A DNA stretch of 28,370 bases, taken from NCBI GenBank assembly GCA_020850295.1, contig JADZEV010000039.1:1-28370 (forward strand). Reading direction: 5' to 3'. This document shows, in pieces, positions 20,325-28,370 of this stretch. Numbering within the stretch: position 1 is the first letter of the stretch; the number at the start of each line of letters is the position of its first letter. A model generated the notes under the pieces. It worked only from the letters and a program-made list of their open reading frames with translations, did no database searches and had not been told where the DNA came from. The position numbers and the translations under genes are program-made. This stretch comes from Candidatus Nomurabacteria bacterium (lineage in GTDB: Bacteria > Patescibacteriota > Minisyncoccia > Phycocordibacterales > UBA9973).

Positions 20325-21443
20325 TTATTCTCCTTTTTCTGCGTGAGTAGGATCAGTAGGTAGATCTTCAAGTTTTTGTTCACCGAAGACAAGTGTCATT
20401 TTTTGTTCTTTTGGTTCAAAAAGATTCACTGTGAAAGGATAGTTTTTACCGAGTTGTAATGCTTCTTTTAATTTTTCTTCTCCTCCAAAAGTAGAGTTGT
20501 GTACTAGACCAGCAACACCTTCTTGGATAGAAACTAGAGCGCCGTGTTTGTTGTATTTAATAACAACACCCTTAATAACATCACCTCGCTTTAGAGTTTT
20601 CTCAAAAGCTTTCCAAGGATTGTCTTTCAAAGCCTTGATAGATAGAGAAATTTTTCCATCTTTTATATCAATAATCTTTGCTTTAACAGTGTCTTTAACT
20701 TTAAACATTACTCTTGGATCTTCAACAAGTCCCCAGTCTAGCTCACTGATGTGTACCAAACCTTCAAGCCCGTCTTCGATCTTCAAGAAAACTCCAAAAT
20801 CGACAACACCAGTAACTTCACATGATAGTTCGTCACCAACAGCGTACTTACTGATAACTTCTTGTCGCTCTTCAGGATTACTTTCTTTTTCAGAGAAGAT
20901 AAGTTTGCCATCTTTTGGATTTGCAGAGATCATAGTTACTGCTATTTTTGTTCCAACAAGCTTTTTAAGTTCTTTCAAAATTTTATCTTTGTCAGAATCT
21001 TCTACACGAGGGTAGTGGTCAGGCTTAAGTTGTGAGGCTGGAAGAAATCCAGAAACACCTTGCCAATCAATAATAAGACCACCCTTGTTTGCATCTTTGA
21101 TAGTTAAGTCAAAAATAGTTTTATCTTTGATAGCTAGCTCAGCTTCACTCCAGATCAAAGCTTGTTTTGCTTCTTTTAGAGAAAGCTCTATATAACCATT
21201 TTCGTTTTCAATATCAACGACTTTGGCTTTAACCAGGTCGCCAACATTTGCTTTCTTTAATAAATCACGAACAGCCATGAACTCTCGTCCATAAATAATA
21301 CCTGTACCGTATGGCGGCAAGTCTATATAAACTGCTGCTTTGTCTACTGTAATAATAGGTCCTTCAACGAGCTCTTCAAGAGAAGGTCGAACTTTTACTA
21401 TTTCTTCTGCGCCAACTGACGCATCTTTTGTTTCTGTTTTCAT
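20325..21443 (-). CDS. rpsA: Small ribosomal subunit protein bS1
   Basis: A 372-residue protein of four S1 RNA-binding repeats at about residues 26-95, 105-185, 200-270 and 285-355; the third is clearest (VGDELSCEVTGVVDFGVFLKIEDGLEGLVHISEL). S1 binds mRNA and helps load it on the 30S subunit, which matters where Shine-Dalgarno motifs are weak, as in most genes here. E. coli S1 has six repeats; a four-repeat form is common in CPR and several other phyla. The leader contains strong hairpins that may be regulatory. Confidence 0.9.
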   Translation of the reverse strand: MKTETKDASVGAEEIVKVRPSLEELVEGPIITVDKAAVYIDLPPYGTGIIYGREFMAVRDLLKKANVGDLVKAKVVDIENENGYIELSLKEAKQALIWSEAELAIKDKTIFDLTIKDANKGGLIIDWQGVSGFLPASQLKPDHYPRVEDSDKDKILKELKKLVGTKIAVTMISANPKDGKLIFSEKESNPEERQEVISKYAVGDELSCEVTGVVDFGVFLKIEDGLEGLVHISELDWGLVEDPRVMFKVKDTVKAKIIDIKDGKISLSIKALKDNPWKAFEKTLKRGDVIKGVVIKYNKHGALVSIQEGVAGLVHNSTFGGEEKLKEALQLGKNYPFTVNLFEPKEQKMTLVFGEQKLEDLPTDPTHAEKGE

Positions 21444-21464
21444 AAAATAATCTATTTAATTTAT

Positions 21465-21520
21465 TTTTATTCCAAGGAATAAAAATAGCCACGCAAAAGG
21501 TGGCACTTGACCACCTTTTG
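21465..21520 (-). promoter_or_regulatory. Structured leader of rpsA
   Basis: Two strong hairpins lie 22-77 bases upstream of the rpsA ATG: CAAAAGGTGG/CCACCTTTTG (21494-21520, 7-base loop) and TTTTTATTCC-AA-GGAATAAAAA (about 21466-21487). The second is T-rich on both sides and could act as an attenuator; S1 autoregulation through the leader is known in E. coli. The region 21530-21600 shows no gene. No convincing promoter was fixed. Confidence 0.5.
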
Positions 21521-21658
21521 GAGTTCATTTAAGGCCGTACTGGTCCCAGAAATGAGATTAATCCAAAAGGTTAATTGTTAATAATCACTCGGTAAAGAGT
21601 ACTAGGACATTACCATATTTTATGTAACTAAACAAGCTAGAAAAATTCTTATATTTTC

Positions 21659-21667
21659 TGCTATAAT
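21659..21667 (+). promoter_or_regulatory. Extended -10 promoter, predicted leaderless start at 21674
   Basis: TGC-TATAAT with TATAAT at 21662-21667, six bases before the ATG. No clear -35. Confidence 0.7.
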
Positions 21668-21673
21668 CTTGTC

Positions 21674-22309
21674 ATGGTTATCACATACTACGGAAAACAA
21701 TACTGCAAACTAACTTTAGGGGACTTAACTATTGCTATAAATCCGCCGTCAAAAACTTCTAAAGCTATGCCAAAACCACCAAGATTTGGTGCTGACATCG
21801 CCCTTATAACAACCAATCATCCTGACTACAATGGTGCTGAGACTGTCACAATTGGGGACAAAGAACCGTTTGTTATCGATGGTCCAGGTTCTTATGAAAT
21901 AAAAGAATGCTTTATTACTGGAGCGAAAAGTACAGTTAATCTAGAAGGTAAAGAATATATAAATACTGTTTATGGTTTTGAACTCGATGGTATAAAAATA
22001 GTAGTTATGGGAGCACTCTCTGATGTCGCAACTCTTTCAACAGAAGCCAAAGAAATAGCAGGAGCTTCCGATCTATTATTTATACCTATTGGAGGAGGTG
22101 ATGTTTTTGATACTGTTAAGGCTTATAAAGTTGCAACTTCGTTTAGTCCAAGCATCATAGTTCCAATGGCTTCGGATGATTCTTTAATATCTAAAATCTT
22201 GAAAGAAGCAGGACAAGAAAAAACTGAAATGTTAGATAAAGCTACTCTAAAGAGAAAAGACTTAGAAGGAAAAGAAAGTTATATAATAGCCTTAGCCCCA
22301 CAAGCTTAG
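21674..22309 (+). CDS. Metallo-beta-lactamase-fold protein, metal site degenerate
   Basis: A 211-residue protein of the UlaG-like branch of the MBL fold (MVITYYGKQYCKLTLGDLTIAINPP start, then ADIALITTNHPDYNG). The canonical HxHxDH metal motif reads T47-N-H49-P-D51-Y52, so the first and last His are missing; the later segments VIDGPGSYEI, IVVMGALSD and DLLFIPIGGGDVF keep the fold. It is likely catalytically inactive or altered. The next gene starts four bases after its stop, and gyrA follows, so it may be co-transcribed with them. Confidence 0.82.
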   Translation: MVITYYGKQYCKLTLGDLTIAINPPSKTSKAMPKPPRFGADIALITTNHPDYNGAETVTIGDKEPFVIDGPGSYEIKECFITGAKSTVNLEGKEYINTVYGFELDGIKIVVMGALSDVATLSTEAKEIAGASDLLFIPIGGGDVFDTVKAYKVATSFSPSIIVPMASDDSLISKILKEAGQEKTEMLDKATLKRKDLEGKESYIIALAPQA

Positions 22310-22313
22310 TTTT

Positions 22314-22538
22314 ATGGTTCTTGAAGACAAGCCAATTCATGTCAGAAGGAAAATAGCCTTGAGGATAACTATTATATCTGCAATCGTTTTGGTTTTTGTT
22401 TTAGCTCTTATTTATTTATCTGGTTCAAATAAAAGTGAGGATGGTCAAAAAGACTCAAGATTTTTGCGTTTTTATGCAACGATTTTGACCAATGCGCAAT
22501 CATTTTTTAGCGGAGATCGTGCTATAATAGATAAATAA
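22314..22538 (+). CDS. Small single-helix membrane protein
   Basis: A 74-residue protein with a basic N-terminus (VRRKIALR), one membrane helix at about residues 18-36 (ITIISAIVLVFVLALIYLS) and a polar C-terminal tail. The N-in topology follows from the positive-inside rule. I do not recognise the family. It starts four bases after the MBL-fold gene and ends three bases before gyrA, and its last codons contain the gyrA -10 element. Confidence 0.65.
   Translation: MVLEDKPIHVRRKIALRITIISAIVLVFVLALIYLSGSNKSEDGQKDSRFLRFYATILTNAQSFFSGDRAIIDK
22520..22528 (+). promoter_or_regulatory. Internal promoter of gyrA
   Basis: TGC-TATAAT (TATAAT 22523-22528) inside the 3' end of the small membrane-protein gene, 13 bases before the gyrA ATG. 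The leader would be about seven bases. Confidence 0.55.
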
Positions 22539-22541
22539 TAT

Positions 22542-25013
22542 ATGGCTAAAAAGTCAGCAAAAAATTCGCCTGAAAGCGAGCCAATAACTCCATCCGAGCA
22601 CGATAAAATCGTTTCTGTTGACATAGTAGGTGAAATGCAAAAGTCATACATTGACTATGCGATGAGTGTTATCACTGAGAGAGCTCTTCCTGATGTTCGT
22701 GATGGTCTTAAGCCTGTTCACAGAAGGATCCTCTACGCTATGCATGATATGGGTCTAACATACTCAAGTCGTTTCAGAAAAAGTGCTTTGGTTGTTGGTG
22801 ATGTGCTTGGTAAATACCACCCACACGGAGATAGTAGTGTTTATGATGCTATGGTTAACCTAGCTCAAGATTTCTCAACCCGTTATCAACTCATACAAGG
22901 TCAAGGAAACTTTGGAAATGCTGATGGTGATGGTGCGGCAGCTATGCGTTATACAGAAGCTCGTATGGCAAAAATTTCTAGTGAACTTATTCGTGATATA
23001 GAAAAAAATACTGTTGAATTTCGTCCAAACTATGATGCTACTAGAAAAGAACCTGTAGTTTTTCCAACCGTTGTTCCAAATCTTATATTAAACGGTACTC
23101 TTGGTATTGCTGTTGGTATGGCTAGTAACATAGCTCCACACAACTTAAATGAAATAGTTGATGCATGTTTATTCCTAATAGAAAACGATGAAGCTACAAA
23201 TGAAGACTTGGTAGAAATAGTTAAAGGACCTGATTTTCCAACTGGAGGTATTGCTTTTAATAAAAAAGATATTGCTCATGCACTTTCTACTGGACGAGGA
23301 GGTGTAGTTTGTCGAGGAGAAGCAGAGATAGTAGAACAGAAAAATGGTTCTTACCAAATCACAGTAACATCGTTACCATATAGAGTGATACGCAGTAACT
23401 TTGTAGAGTCTATTGCTTCTTTGGTTCAAGATAAAAAGCTTGATGGTATTAAAGGTCTTGATGATTATTCAACAAAAGACATGCGTGTGGTTATAACTTT
23501 GAAAAATGGAGTAAACCCTCAAAAAGTTTTAAATCATCTTTATAAATACACACAACTTCAGCAAACATTTCACTACAACATGGTGGCTTTGGTTGATGGG
23601 GTTCCAGAAACTTTATCTCTTAAATCAATACTAAGTTCTTTTATTGCTCACAGAGAAGTCGTTGTTCGTCGAAGAACAGAATTTGATTTACAAAAAGCCA
23701 AAGAACGAGAGCATATTTTACTTGGACTTAAGAAGGCTCTTGATCATATAGATAAGATTATAACTTTAATACGAGGTTCAAAAGATGCGTCAATCGCAAA
23801 GCTAAACTTGATGAAAGAATTTAAATTCTCAGATCTTCAGGCAACAGCTATTTTGGAGATGCGTCTACAAAAGCTTGCAGGACTAGAGAGAAAGGCCGTT
23901 GAGCTTGAACTTAAAGAAAAACAAGAGCTTATTGCAGAACTCGAAGCTCTTCTTAAAAGTGCAAAGAAAATATTTGCTGTTATTTCCAAAGAACTTGCCG
24001 AGATAAAAGAAAAGTATGGCGATGAAAGAAAAACAAAAATCATGGCAGGAGGTACAAACATGATTTCTGATGAAGATTTGATACCAGAGAAAGAAACTGT
24101 TTTAGTTTTCACTTCAGGTGGTTATGTAAAGCGAACAGATCCAAGTGAATACAAAATGCAACGCCGTGGAGGAGTTGGAGTTATCGATCTTGAAACAAAA
24201 GAAGAAGACTTTGTAACTCAACTTCTAACAGCTGATACCCATAGCGACTTACTCTTCTTTACCAACAAAGGTAAGGCTTACCAAATCAAAATGTACGAAC
24301 TTCCAGAAGGTAAAAGAGCAACAAAAGGTAAATCCATCATGAATTATTTATCTTTAGCAGGGGATGAAAATGTAACTTCTATACTTGCTGTTCCAAAGAA
24401 GGCAAAAACAGAAAAGGCATCTCTAATGCTTGTTACAAAAAAAGGCGTAGCAAAGAAAATCTCTTATGAAAGTTTCAAAGATGTTAGAAGAAGCGGTATT
24501 ATCGCAATTCGCTTAGATCAAGGAGACGAACTTGAAGCAGTGCTTCGCGTACAGAAAGGCCAAAGTGTCATTCTTGCAACTTCTGAAGGACAGAGTATTC
24601 GTTTCGATGAATCTGATGTTAGAGAAATGGGTAGAACTGCTGGAGGAGTTCGGGCTATTAAACTAAGCAAAAATGACAAACTTATTTGTGCTGATGTTAT
24701 TTCTACCGAAGAGAAAACTTACATGCTTGTTATGGGAGAAAACGGGCTTGGAAAGAAAACAGATATTAGCGAATACAAAATACAAAAACGCGGAGGCTCA
24801 GGAATAAAAACAGCAAAAATTACAGCAAAGACAGGGAAACTGATGGTAGGGAAAATAGTGGTAGACGATATGGAGCTTGTAGCAATGTCTAAGAAAGGAC
24901 AAGTTATAAGAGTAGACCTAAATACTATTCCTTCTAGCGGAAGACAAACTCAAGGAGTAACTATTATGAAGCTAAGAGCAGGGGATACACTTGCTTCGGT
25001 TACTTGTTTATAA
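22542..25013 (+). CDS. gyrA: DNA gyrase subunit A
   Basis: An 823-residue type IIA topoisomerase A subunit. The DNA-cleaving Tyr is Y137 in AAAMRYTEARM. The quinolone-pocket segment KYHPHGDSSVYDAM keeps Ser98 and Asp102 (E. coli Ser83 and Asp87). The N-terminal half ends in a coiled-coil and tower region; the C-terminal half is a beta-pinwheel. The GyrA box is QRRGGVG at 540-546, one residue from canonical QRRGGKG, and a second box-like QKRGGSG lies at about 748. The box favours GyrA over ParC. gyrB is not in the window. Confidence 0.95.
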   Translation: MAKKSAKNSPESEPITPSEHDKIVSVDIVGEMQKSYIDYAMSVITERALPDVRDGLKPVHRRILYAMHDMGLTYSSRFRKSALVVGDVLGKYHPHGDSSVYDAMVNLAQDFSTRYQLIQGQGNFGNADGDGAAAMRYTEARMAKISSELIRDIEKNTVEFRPNYDATRKEPVVFPTVVPNLILNGTLGIAVGMASNIAPHNLNEIVDACLFLIENDEATNEDLVEIVKGPDFPTGGIAFNKKDIAHALSTGRGGVVCRGEAEIVEQKNGSYQITVTSLPYRVIRSNFVESIASLVQDKKLDGIKGLDDYSTKDMRVVITLKNGVNPQKVLNHLYKYTQLQQTFHYNMVALVDGVPETLSLKSILSSFIAHREVVVRRRTEFDLQKAKEREHILLGLKKALDHIDKIITLIRGSKDASIAKLNLMKEFKFSDLQATAILEMRLQKLAGLERKAVELELKEKQELIAELEALLKSAKKIFAVISKELAEIKEKYGDERKTKIMAGGTNMISDEDLIPEKETVLVFTSGGYVKRTDPSEYKMQRRGGVGVIDLETKEEDFVTQLLTADTHSDLLFFTNKGKAYQIKMYELPEGKRATKGKSIMNYLSLAGDENVTSILAVPKKAKTEKASLMLVTKKGVAKKISYESFKDVRRSGIIAIRLDQGDELEAVLRVQKGQSVILATSEGQSIRFDESDVREMGRTAGGVRAIKLSKNDKLICADVISTEEKTYMLVMGENGLGKKTDISEYKIQKRGGSGIKTAKITAKTGKLMVGKIVVDDMELVAMSKKGQVIRVDLNTIPSSGRQTQGVTIMKLRAGDTLASVTCL

Positions 25014-25092
25014 AGTGTCGCTCGGTAGCAATATATATTGCTCCCTCGCTTAAGAGAAAAATATATTACAACTTATAACTTTGCGAACTTGC

Positions 25093-25101
25093 TGTTATAA
25101 T
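25093..25101 (+). promoter_or_regulatory. Extended -10 promoter, predicted leaderless start at 25108
   Basis: TGT-TATAAT with TATAAT at 25096-25101, six bases before the ATG at 25108. Confidence 0.7.
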
Positions 25102-25107
25102 AAATAC

Positions 25108-25632
25108 ATGTTCATGGATCCGGTACTTTTGTTACAGGCTTGCCATTTAAAACCTACTGATTCAGTAGCAGACTTTGGTGCTGGTTCTGGTCAAATGGCT
25201 AAAGCTATTGCAAATATTGTAACCTCCGGAGAAGTTTTCGCTGTTGAAATAAATAGAGATTTAGTAGCAAGGATTATTCACGAAGTTGAAGATAATCATA
25301 TAAAAAATATTCACCCTCTTTGGGGGGATGTTGAAATAATAGGCGGATCAAAGCTTGGAGAGAAAAGTGTTGATGTTGCAGTCTTTTCAAATATTTTATT
25401 TCAACTCGATGATAAGAAAAACGCACTGAAAGAGGCCAATAGAATTTTGAAAGATGGTGGACACTTAATAGTTGTTGATTGGCAAGAGTCTTTTGGCGGT
25501 CTTGGCCCAAAACCAGAAAGAGTTTTAAATAAGCAGATGGCAGAAGACCTTATTTCTTCTGTTGGTTTTACAAAACTCTCTGATATAAAACCAGCCGGAG
25601 AGCATCATTATGCTATACTTTTTAAGAAATAA
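25108..25632 (+). CDS. SAM-dependent class I methyltransferase
   Basis: A 174-residue Rossmann methyltransferase. Motif I is VADFGAGSGQMAKAIA near residue 20; the ribose-binding acidic residue is in FAVEINRDLV. DVAVFSNILFQL is motif IV, and ILKDGGHLIVVDW follows. The frame is open from 25081, but that would place the start within the promoter; the ATG at 25108 is six bases after TATAAT and is chosen. The substrate is unknown. The solute-binding-protein gene starts three bases after its stop, so the two share a transcript. Confidence 0.87.
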   Translation: MFMDPVLLLQACHLKPTDSVADFGAGSGQMAKAIANIVTSGEVFAVEINRDLVARIIHEVEDNHIKNIHPLWGDVEIIGGSKLGEKSVDVAVFSNILFQLDDKKNALKEANRILKDGGHLIVVDWQESFGGLGPKPERVLNKQMAEDLISSVGFTKLSDIKPAGEHHYAILFKK

Positions 25633-25635
25633 AAT

Positions 25636-26946
25636 ATGAAATCAACGTTTCAAACTATTTTAATTGCAATTTTTATAGCGGCATTCATTGGAGCAATCCT
25701 TGTTTTTGCGGGTGTTATAAATATTGGCAAATCTTCTTCTGATAGCGGTGTTACAGGATCTGTTTCTGTTTGGGGTATTTATTCTCCTGATATTGTTCAA
25801 CCATATATAGAAAAACTAAATGTTCAAAACAAAACTATTAGTACTTCTTATCTACAAGTAGATTCCCAAAACTTTAGAAATCTTCTTGTAGAATCTCTTG
25901 CAAATGGCACAGCCCCTGACATAGTGATAGCAGACTCAAGTCAATTATTCTCTTTTAGAGACAAACTCTATACCATACCTTTTGCTACTTATAACGAAAG
26001 GCTTTACAGAGATTCTTTTATAGATGGCGCTTCAATATTCTTAAACAAAGAAGGTGTTTTAGCCTCACCGCTTTTGGTCGACCCATTGGTTGTGTATTAC
26101 AACAAAGATCTTTTGGCCGGACAAAGATTTGTTATTCCTCCAACAACCTGGACTGGCCTGGTTCAGTCTCTTCCACTTTTTGTTAAGAAAGATGCTAAGG
26201 GTGTATTAACACAAACAGCTATAGGTCTTGGTGAGTGGTCAAATGTAAATCACTTCAAAGATATTCTTTCGGCTTTATTTTTACAAACAGGTAATTCAAT
26301 AGTAGGTATTGATCAATACACTGGTCTTTATGTACAAAGACTAAACACTTCAAATGTAGATCAAGATCAAGAACTTCCTACAGCTTCGGCTCTAAACTTC
26401 TATACTAGTTTTTCAAATCAAGCCAGCTCTCTTTTTTCTTGGTCTAGAAACTTACCAAATACTTTAGATATGTTCTTATCTGGCAAGAGCGCATTTTATA
26501 TAGGTCGAGCTAGTGAACTCTTTACTATTCAAGCTCGTAATCCAAATCTTAACTTTGATGTATCAATATTATTCCAAGCCGATGGAGCTGTTAGACCTGT
26601 AACTCATGGTCTTTTTAGTGGGCTTGGAATGATCAAATCAAGTCCAAATTTTTCTGCTTCTTACCTTGTTGCCGGACAACTAACCAGTAAAGATTTTATT
26701 GAGTACTTATCAAAGAGTACTTCACTTCCTTCTGCAAGGCGTGACTTACTACTTTCTCCTCAAACAAATCCATATATTCAGTCTTATTTCCAAGCGGCAT
26801 TATCTGCTTTTGGCTGGCCAGATGTTGATAATACTGCAACTGAAAATGTTTTCCGTGATATGATAAGAAATATTAATAGTGGAGCAACAAATGCAAATCA
26901 AGCTATCTATGAAGCGTCTCGCGATTTACAGTCTATTGTTCGTTAG
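25636..26946 (+). CDS. Membrane-anchored extracellular solute-binding protein (family 1 type)
   Basis: A 436-residue protein with an N-terminal membrane helix (about residues 7-28, no lipobox Cys) and a type-1 periplasmic-binding fold: SVSVWGIYSPD at the start, GTAPDIVIADSS, then PLLVDPLVVYYNKDLL with PTTWTGLVQSLPLF, typical of sugar-binding ABC components. No permease or ATPase is adjacent. The next genes are pilin-like, so it may be a surface-exposed binder in a secretion or pilus locus rather than a transporter subunit. The following gene overlaps its 3' end by 38 bases. Confidence 0.82.
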   Translation: MKSTFQTILIAIFIAAFIGAILVFAGVINIGKSSSDSGVTGSVSVWGIYSPDIVQPYIEKLNVQNKTISTSYLQVDSQNFRNLLVESLANGTAPDIVIADSSQLFSFRDKLYTIPFATYNERLYRDSFIDGASIFLNKEGVLASPLLVDPLVVYYNKDLLAGQRFVIPPTTWTGLVQSLPLFVKKDAKGVLTQTAIGLGEWSNVNHFKDILSALFLQTGNSIVGIDQYTGLYVQRLNTSNVDQDQELPTASALNFYTSFSNQASSLFSWSRNLPNTLDMFLSGKSAFYIGRASELFTIQARNPNLNFDVSILFQADGAVRPVTHGLFSGLGMIKSSPNFSASYLVAGQLTSKDFIEYLSKSTSLPSARRDLLLSPQTNPYIQSYFQAALSAFGWPDVDNTATENVFRDMIRNINSGATNANQAIYEASRDLQSIVR

Positions 26947-27475
26947 TTTATTTTTTCTAACACAGAGTGTTTTTTTGAATTCTGTAAATTTTGTTCAAGC
27001 AGAAGAAAAATCATCAGGAGATGGCACTTGTAATGATGGTATCGATAATAGTGAGCCTAAAAATGGCAAGGCTGATTATTATGGAGTAGACTCAGATGGT
27101 GATGGCAAACTTGATCTTGAACCAGATCCTTCCTGCAACGCGCCAGGTGATACAGAAAAATCAGATGAAGACAGCGGAAATCTATTGTCTTGTTACAACT
27201 ACTGTACTTTCTCTGATGTCCTTAGAACTATAAATAACTTCATAACTTTTCTTATAACAACTCTTTTTATACCTACACTAGTCTTATTGTTTATGTTTGC
27301 TGGAGTTAAATATATATTGGCTCAAGGTAATCCTAGTAAGGTCGCCAATTTGAAAAAAATGATCATGAATATAATAATCGGCATGCTTTTAGTTTTATGT
27401 GCTTGGCTTATTGTCAAAGTTATATTAACTACCTTGGTAAGGGATAATGATAGCGCTCTTCAATTTTTAGAATAG
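26909..27475 (+). CDS. Type IV secretion pilin-like membrane protein
   Basis: A 188-residue protein with a signal peptide (MKRLAIYSLLFVSLFFLTQS...VQA), a short Asp-rich segment with a DSDGDGKLDLEPD calcium-binding-like loop, and two C-terminal membrane helices (FITFLITTLFIPTLVLLFMF and MIMNIIIGMLLVLCAWLIV) joined by the basic YILAQGNPSKVANLKK loop. This is the layout of TrbC/VirB2-like pilins abundant in CPR. The frame is open from 26879, but the ATG at 26909 starts the signal peptide. It overlaps the solute-binding-protein gene in another frame. Confidence 0.8.
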   Translation: MKRLAIYSLLFVSLFFLTQSVFLNSVNFVQAEEKSSGDGTCNDGIDNSEPKNGKADYYGVDSDGDGKLDLEPDPSCNAPGDTEKSDEDSGNLLSCYNYCTFSDVLRTINNFITFLITTLFIPTLVLLFMFAGVKYILAQGNPSKVANLKKMIMNIIIGMLLVLCAWLIVKVILTTLVRDNDSALQFLE

Positions 27476-27484
27476 TGATATAAT
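27476..27484 (+). promoter_or_regulatory. Extended -10 promoter, predicted leaderless start at 27492
   Basis: TGA-TATAAT with TATAAT at 27479-27484, seven bases before the ATG. Confidence 0.6.
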
Positions 27485-27491
27485 AATAACT

Positions 27492-28010
27492 ATGAAAATC
27501 CGTCATATACTTGTCGCAACACTTATTGTTATCGGGATTTTTACTACTAATACTTTTAATACCTTTGTTCATGCTCAAGTCACTGACTGCAATGATGGTG
27601 TTGATAATGATAAAGATGGAAAGGTTGATTACAATGGTCGTATTGATAGAGATGGTACAAAATACCCAAAAGATCCAGAGTGTTTAACAAAAGATACGCT
27701 ATCAGAATCTCCTGTTAAAGGAGCTAGTGACTTTGATTTAAAGGTCCGTATAAATAACCCTTTAAAGGTTGATACTATTTCAGATGCTATCAGACTATTT
27801 ATGAATGCTGTTTTACGTATAGCAATACCTTTTATTATTATATTCTTTATTTGGAGTGGGCTTAGCTTTATTTTAGCCAGAGGTAATCCAGATAAAATAG
27901 GCACTGCCAAAAAGATGTTTTGGTATACTGTTATCGGCACACTTCTGATACTCGGAGCTTGGACTATTACTAACATTATTATTGGTACTGTTAACTCTGT
28001 TACTGGATAA
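27492..28010 (+). CDS. Type IV secretion pilin-like membrane protein, paralogue
   Basis: A 172-residue paralogue of the preceding protein: signal peptide (HILVATLIVIGIFTTNTF...VHAQ), CNDGVDNDKDGKVDYNG Asp-rich loop, and two helices separated by FILARGNPDKIGTAKK. The pairing of a DxDxDG loop with a VirB2-like body in both suggests a calcium-dependent surface function, but this is inference. It has its own extended -10 promoter and is followed three bases later by the next gene. Confidence 0.8.
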   Translation: MKIRHILVATLIVIGIFTTNTFNTFVHAQVTDCNDGVDNDKDGKVDYNGRIDRDGTKYPKDPECLTKDTLSESPVKGASDFDLKVRINNPLKVDTISDAIRLFMNAVLRIAIPFIIIFFIWSGLSFILARGNPDKIGTAKKMFWYTVIGTLLILGAWTITNIIIGTVNSVTG

Positions 28011-28013
28011 AAT

Positions 28014-28370
28014 ATGAAAAAAATACTGTTTTATACAAATATATTAGTTTTATTTTTAGGGGTTACATTTGCTAGTGCACAGGGGACTCCACAAAATCAG
28101 TGTGCTTTAATAGGCTCTAGTAACTACCAGAGATGTTGCACAGCAAGCCTTACTTTCAATGATCCTAATTTGGCACAAAGGTGTGATAATTATATAAGTT
28201 CACAAACTCCAGGAACTATAGGTAGCGGTACTCAAAATACTAACCCAACTAACAGTGGAACAAATCCAGGAACTATTGCCCCGACACCTCAATCTAGTTC
28301 ACCAATACTAGACTCTTGTGACCTTATATCTTTTGATTCACTACTTGATATTTTGGTTTGGCTTAAGTGT
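28014..28370 (+). CDS. Secreted Cys-rich protein, N-terminal part (cut by window edge)
   Basis: The ATG at 28014 is three bases after the previous stop and opens a frame that runs to the end of the window (119 codons visible). It begins with a signal peptide (MKKILFYTNILVLFLGVTFASA), then a segment with CALIGSSNYQRCCTA and a Thr/Asn/Gly/Pro-rich linker, and at the edge a hydrophobic segment DSLLDILVWLKC that could start a membrane helix. By position and composition it is probably a third pilin-like or pilus-associated protein; the missing C-terminus would decide. Confidence 0.7.
   Translation, partial: MKKILFYTNILVLFLGVTFASAQGTPQNQCALIGSSNYQRCCTASLTFNDPNLAQRCDNYISSQTPGTIGSGTQNTNPTNSGTNPGTIAPTPQSSSPILDSCDLISFDSLLDILVWLKC

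Noticed and set aside
25027..25042. Perfect 16-base palindrome AGCAATATATATTGCT after gyrA
   Set aside because: No T run follows and no second copy was seen; the AT-rich core makes chance plausible. It is recorded only as a possible weak terminator or binding site.

Overview
The window looks like a chromosome segment of a Candidatus Patescibacteria / CPR bacterium, probably the Parcubacteria side. The AT-rich base composition, short proteins, a ribosomal protein S1 with about four S1 repeats, large secreted proteins ending in a peptidoglycan-binding domain, and a run of small TrbC/VirB2-like membrane 'pilins' all fit. TGA is used as a stop, so the code is the standard bacterial one, not that of Gracilibacteria. 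The lineage is inferred from gene content, not from a marker phylogeny.

Layout. 1-8862: end of rnhB, then rsmE-uppP (minus); a large repetitive surface protein without a visible signal peptide; a membrane-anchored CAP-domain protein; a cold-shock protein; a DedA protein; and several small conserved proteins. 8884-13519: an accessory block of short unknown genes, each with its own promoter and terminator, separated by recurring DNA elements and ending at a tRNA-Asn gene. 13580-19652: mostly translation genes: hpf; lepB-hisS-def and fmt on the minus strand; pth followed by a phosphotransferase-like kinase and a GNAT acetyltransferase. 19661-25013: an unknown gene, rpsA, a degenerate metallo-beta-lactamase-fold protein, a one-helix membrane protein and gyrA. 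25108-28370: a methyltransferase, a membrane-anchored solute-binding protein and three secreted or pilin-like proteins, the last cut by the window edge.

The accessory block is the most interesting part. Downstream of the 3' end of tRNA-Asn, and in the same orientation as it, lie (i) a 27-bp repeat in three near-identical copies and one decayed copy, (ii) four copies of a paired GTATTAC motif directly beside a GCTCC core, and (iii) three large imperfect palindromes, two of which share one architecture and begin with a near-copy of the tRNA-Asn 3' end. The elements split the block into one- or two-gene units. I read it as an integron-like or tRNA-accretion cassette array whose recombination sites derive from a tRNA 3' end; no recombinase gene lies in the window. 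Two intergenic regions in the block carry back-to-back divergent promoters built on the same TTGACWWGTCAA core, and one of them appears to drive a short RNA encoding a 10-residue peptide.

Core genes use a different promoter style: an extended -10 (TGnTATAAT-like) placed 6-7 bases before the start codon, which predicts leaderless mRNAs. Cassette genes mostly have full -35/-10 promoters and leaders of tens of bases.
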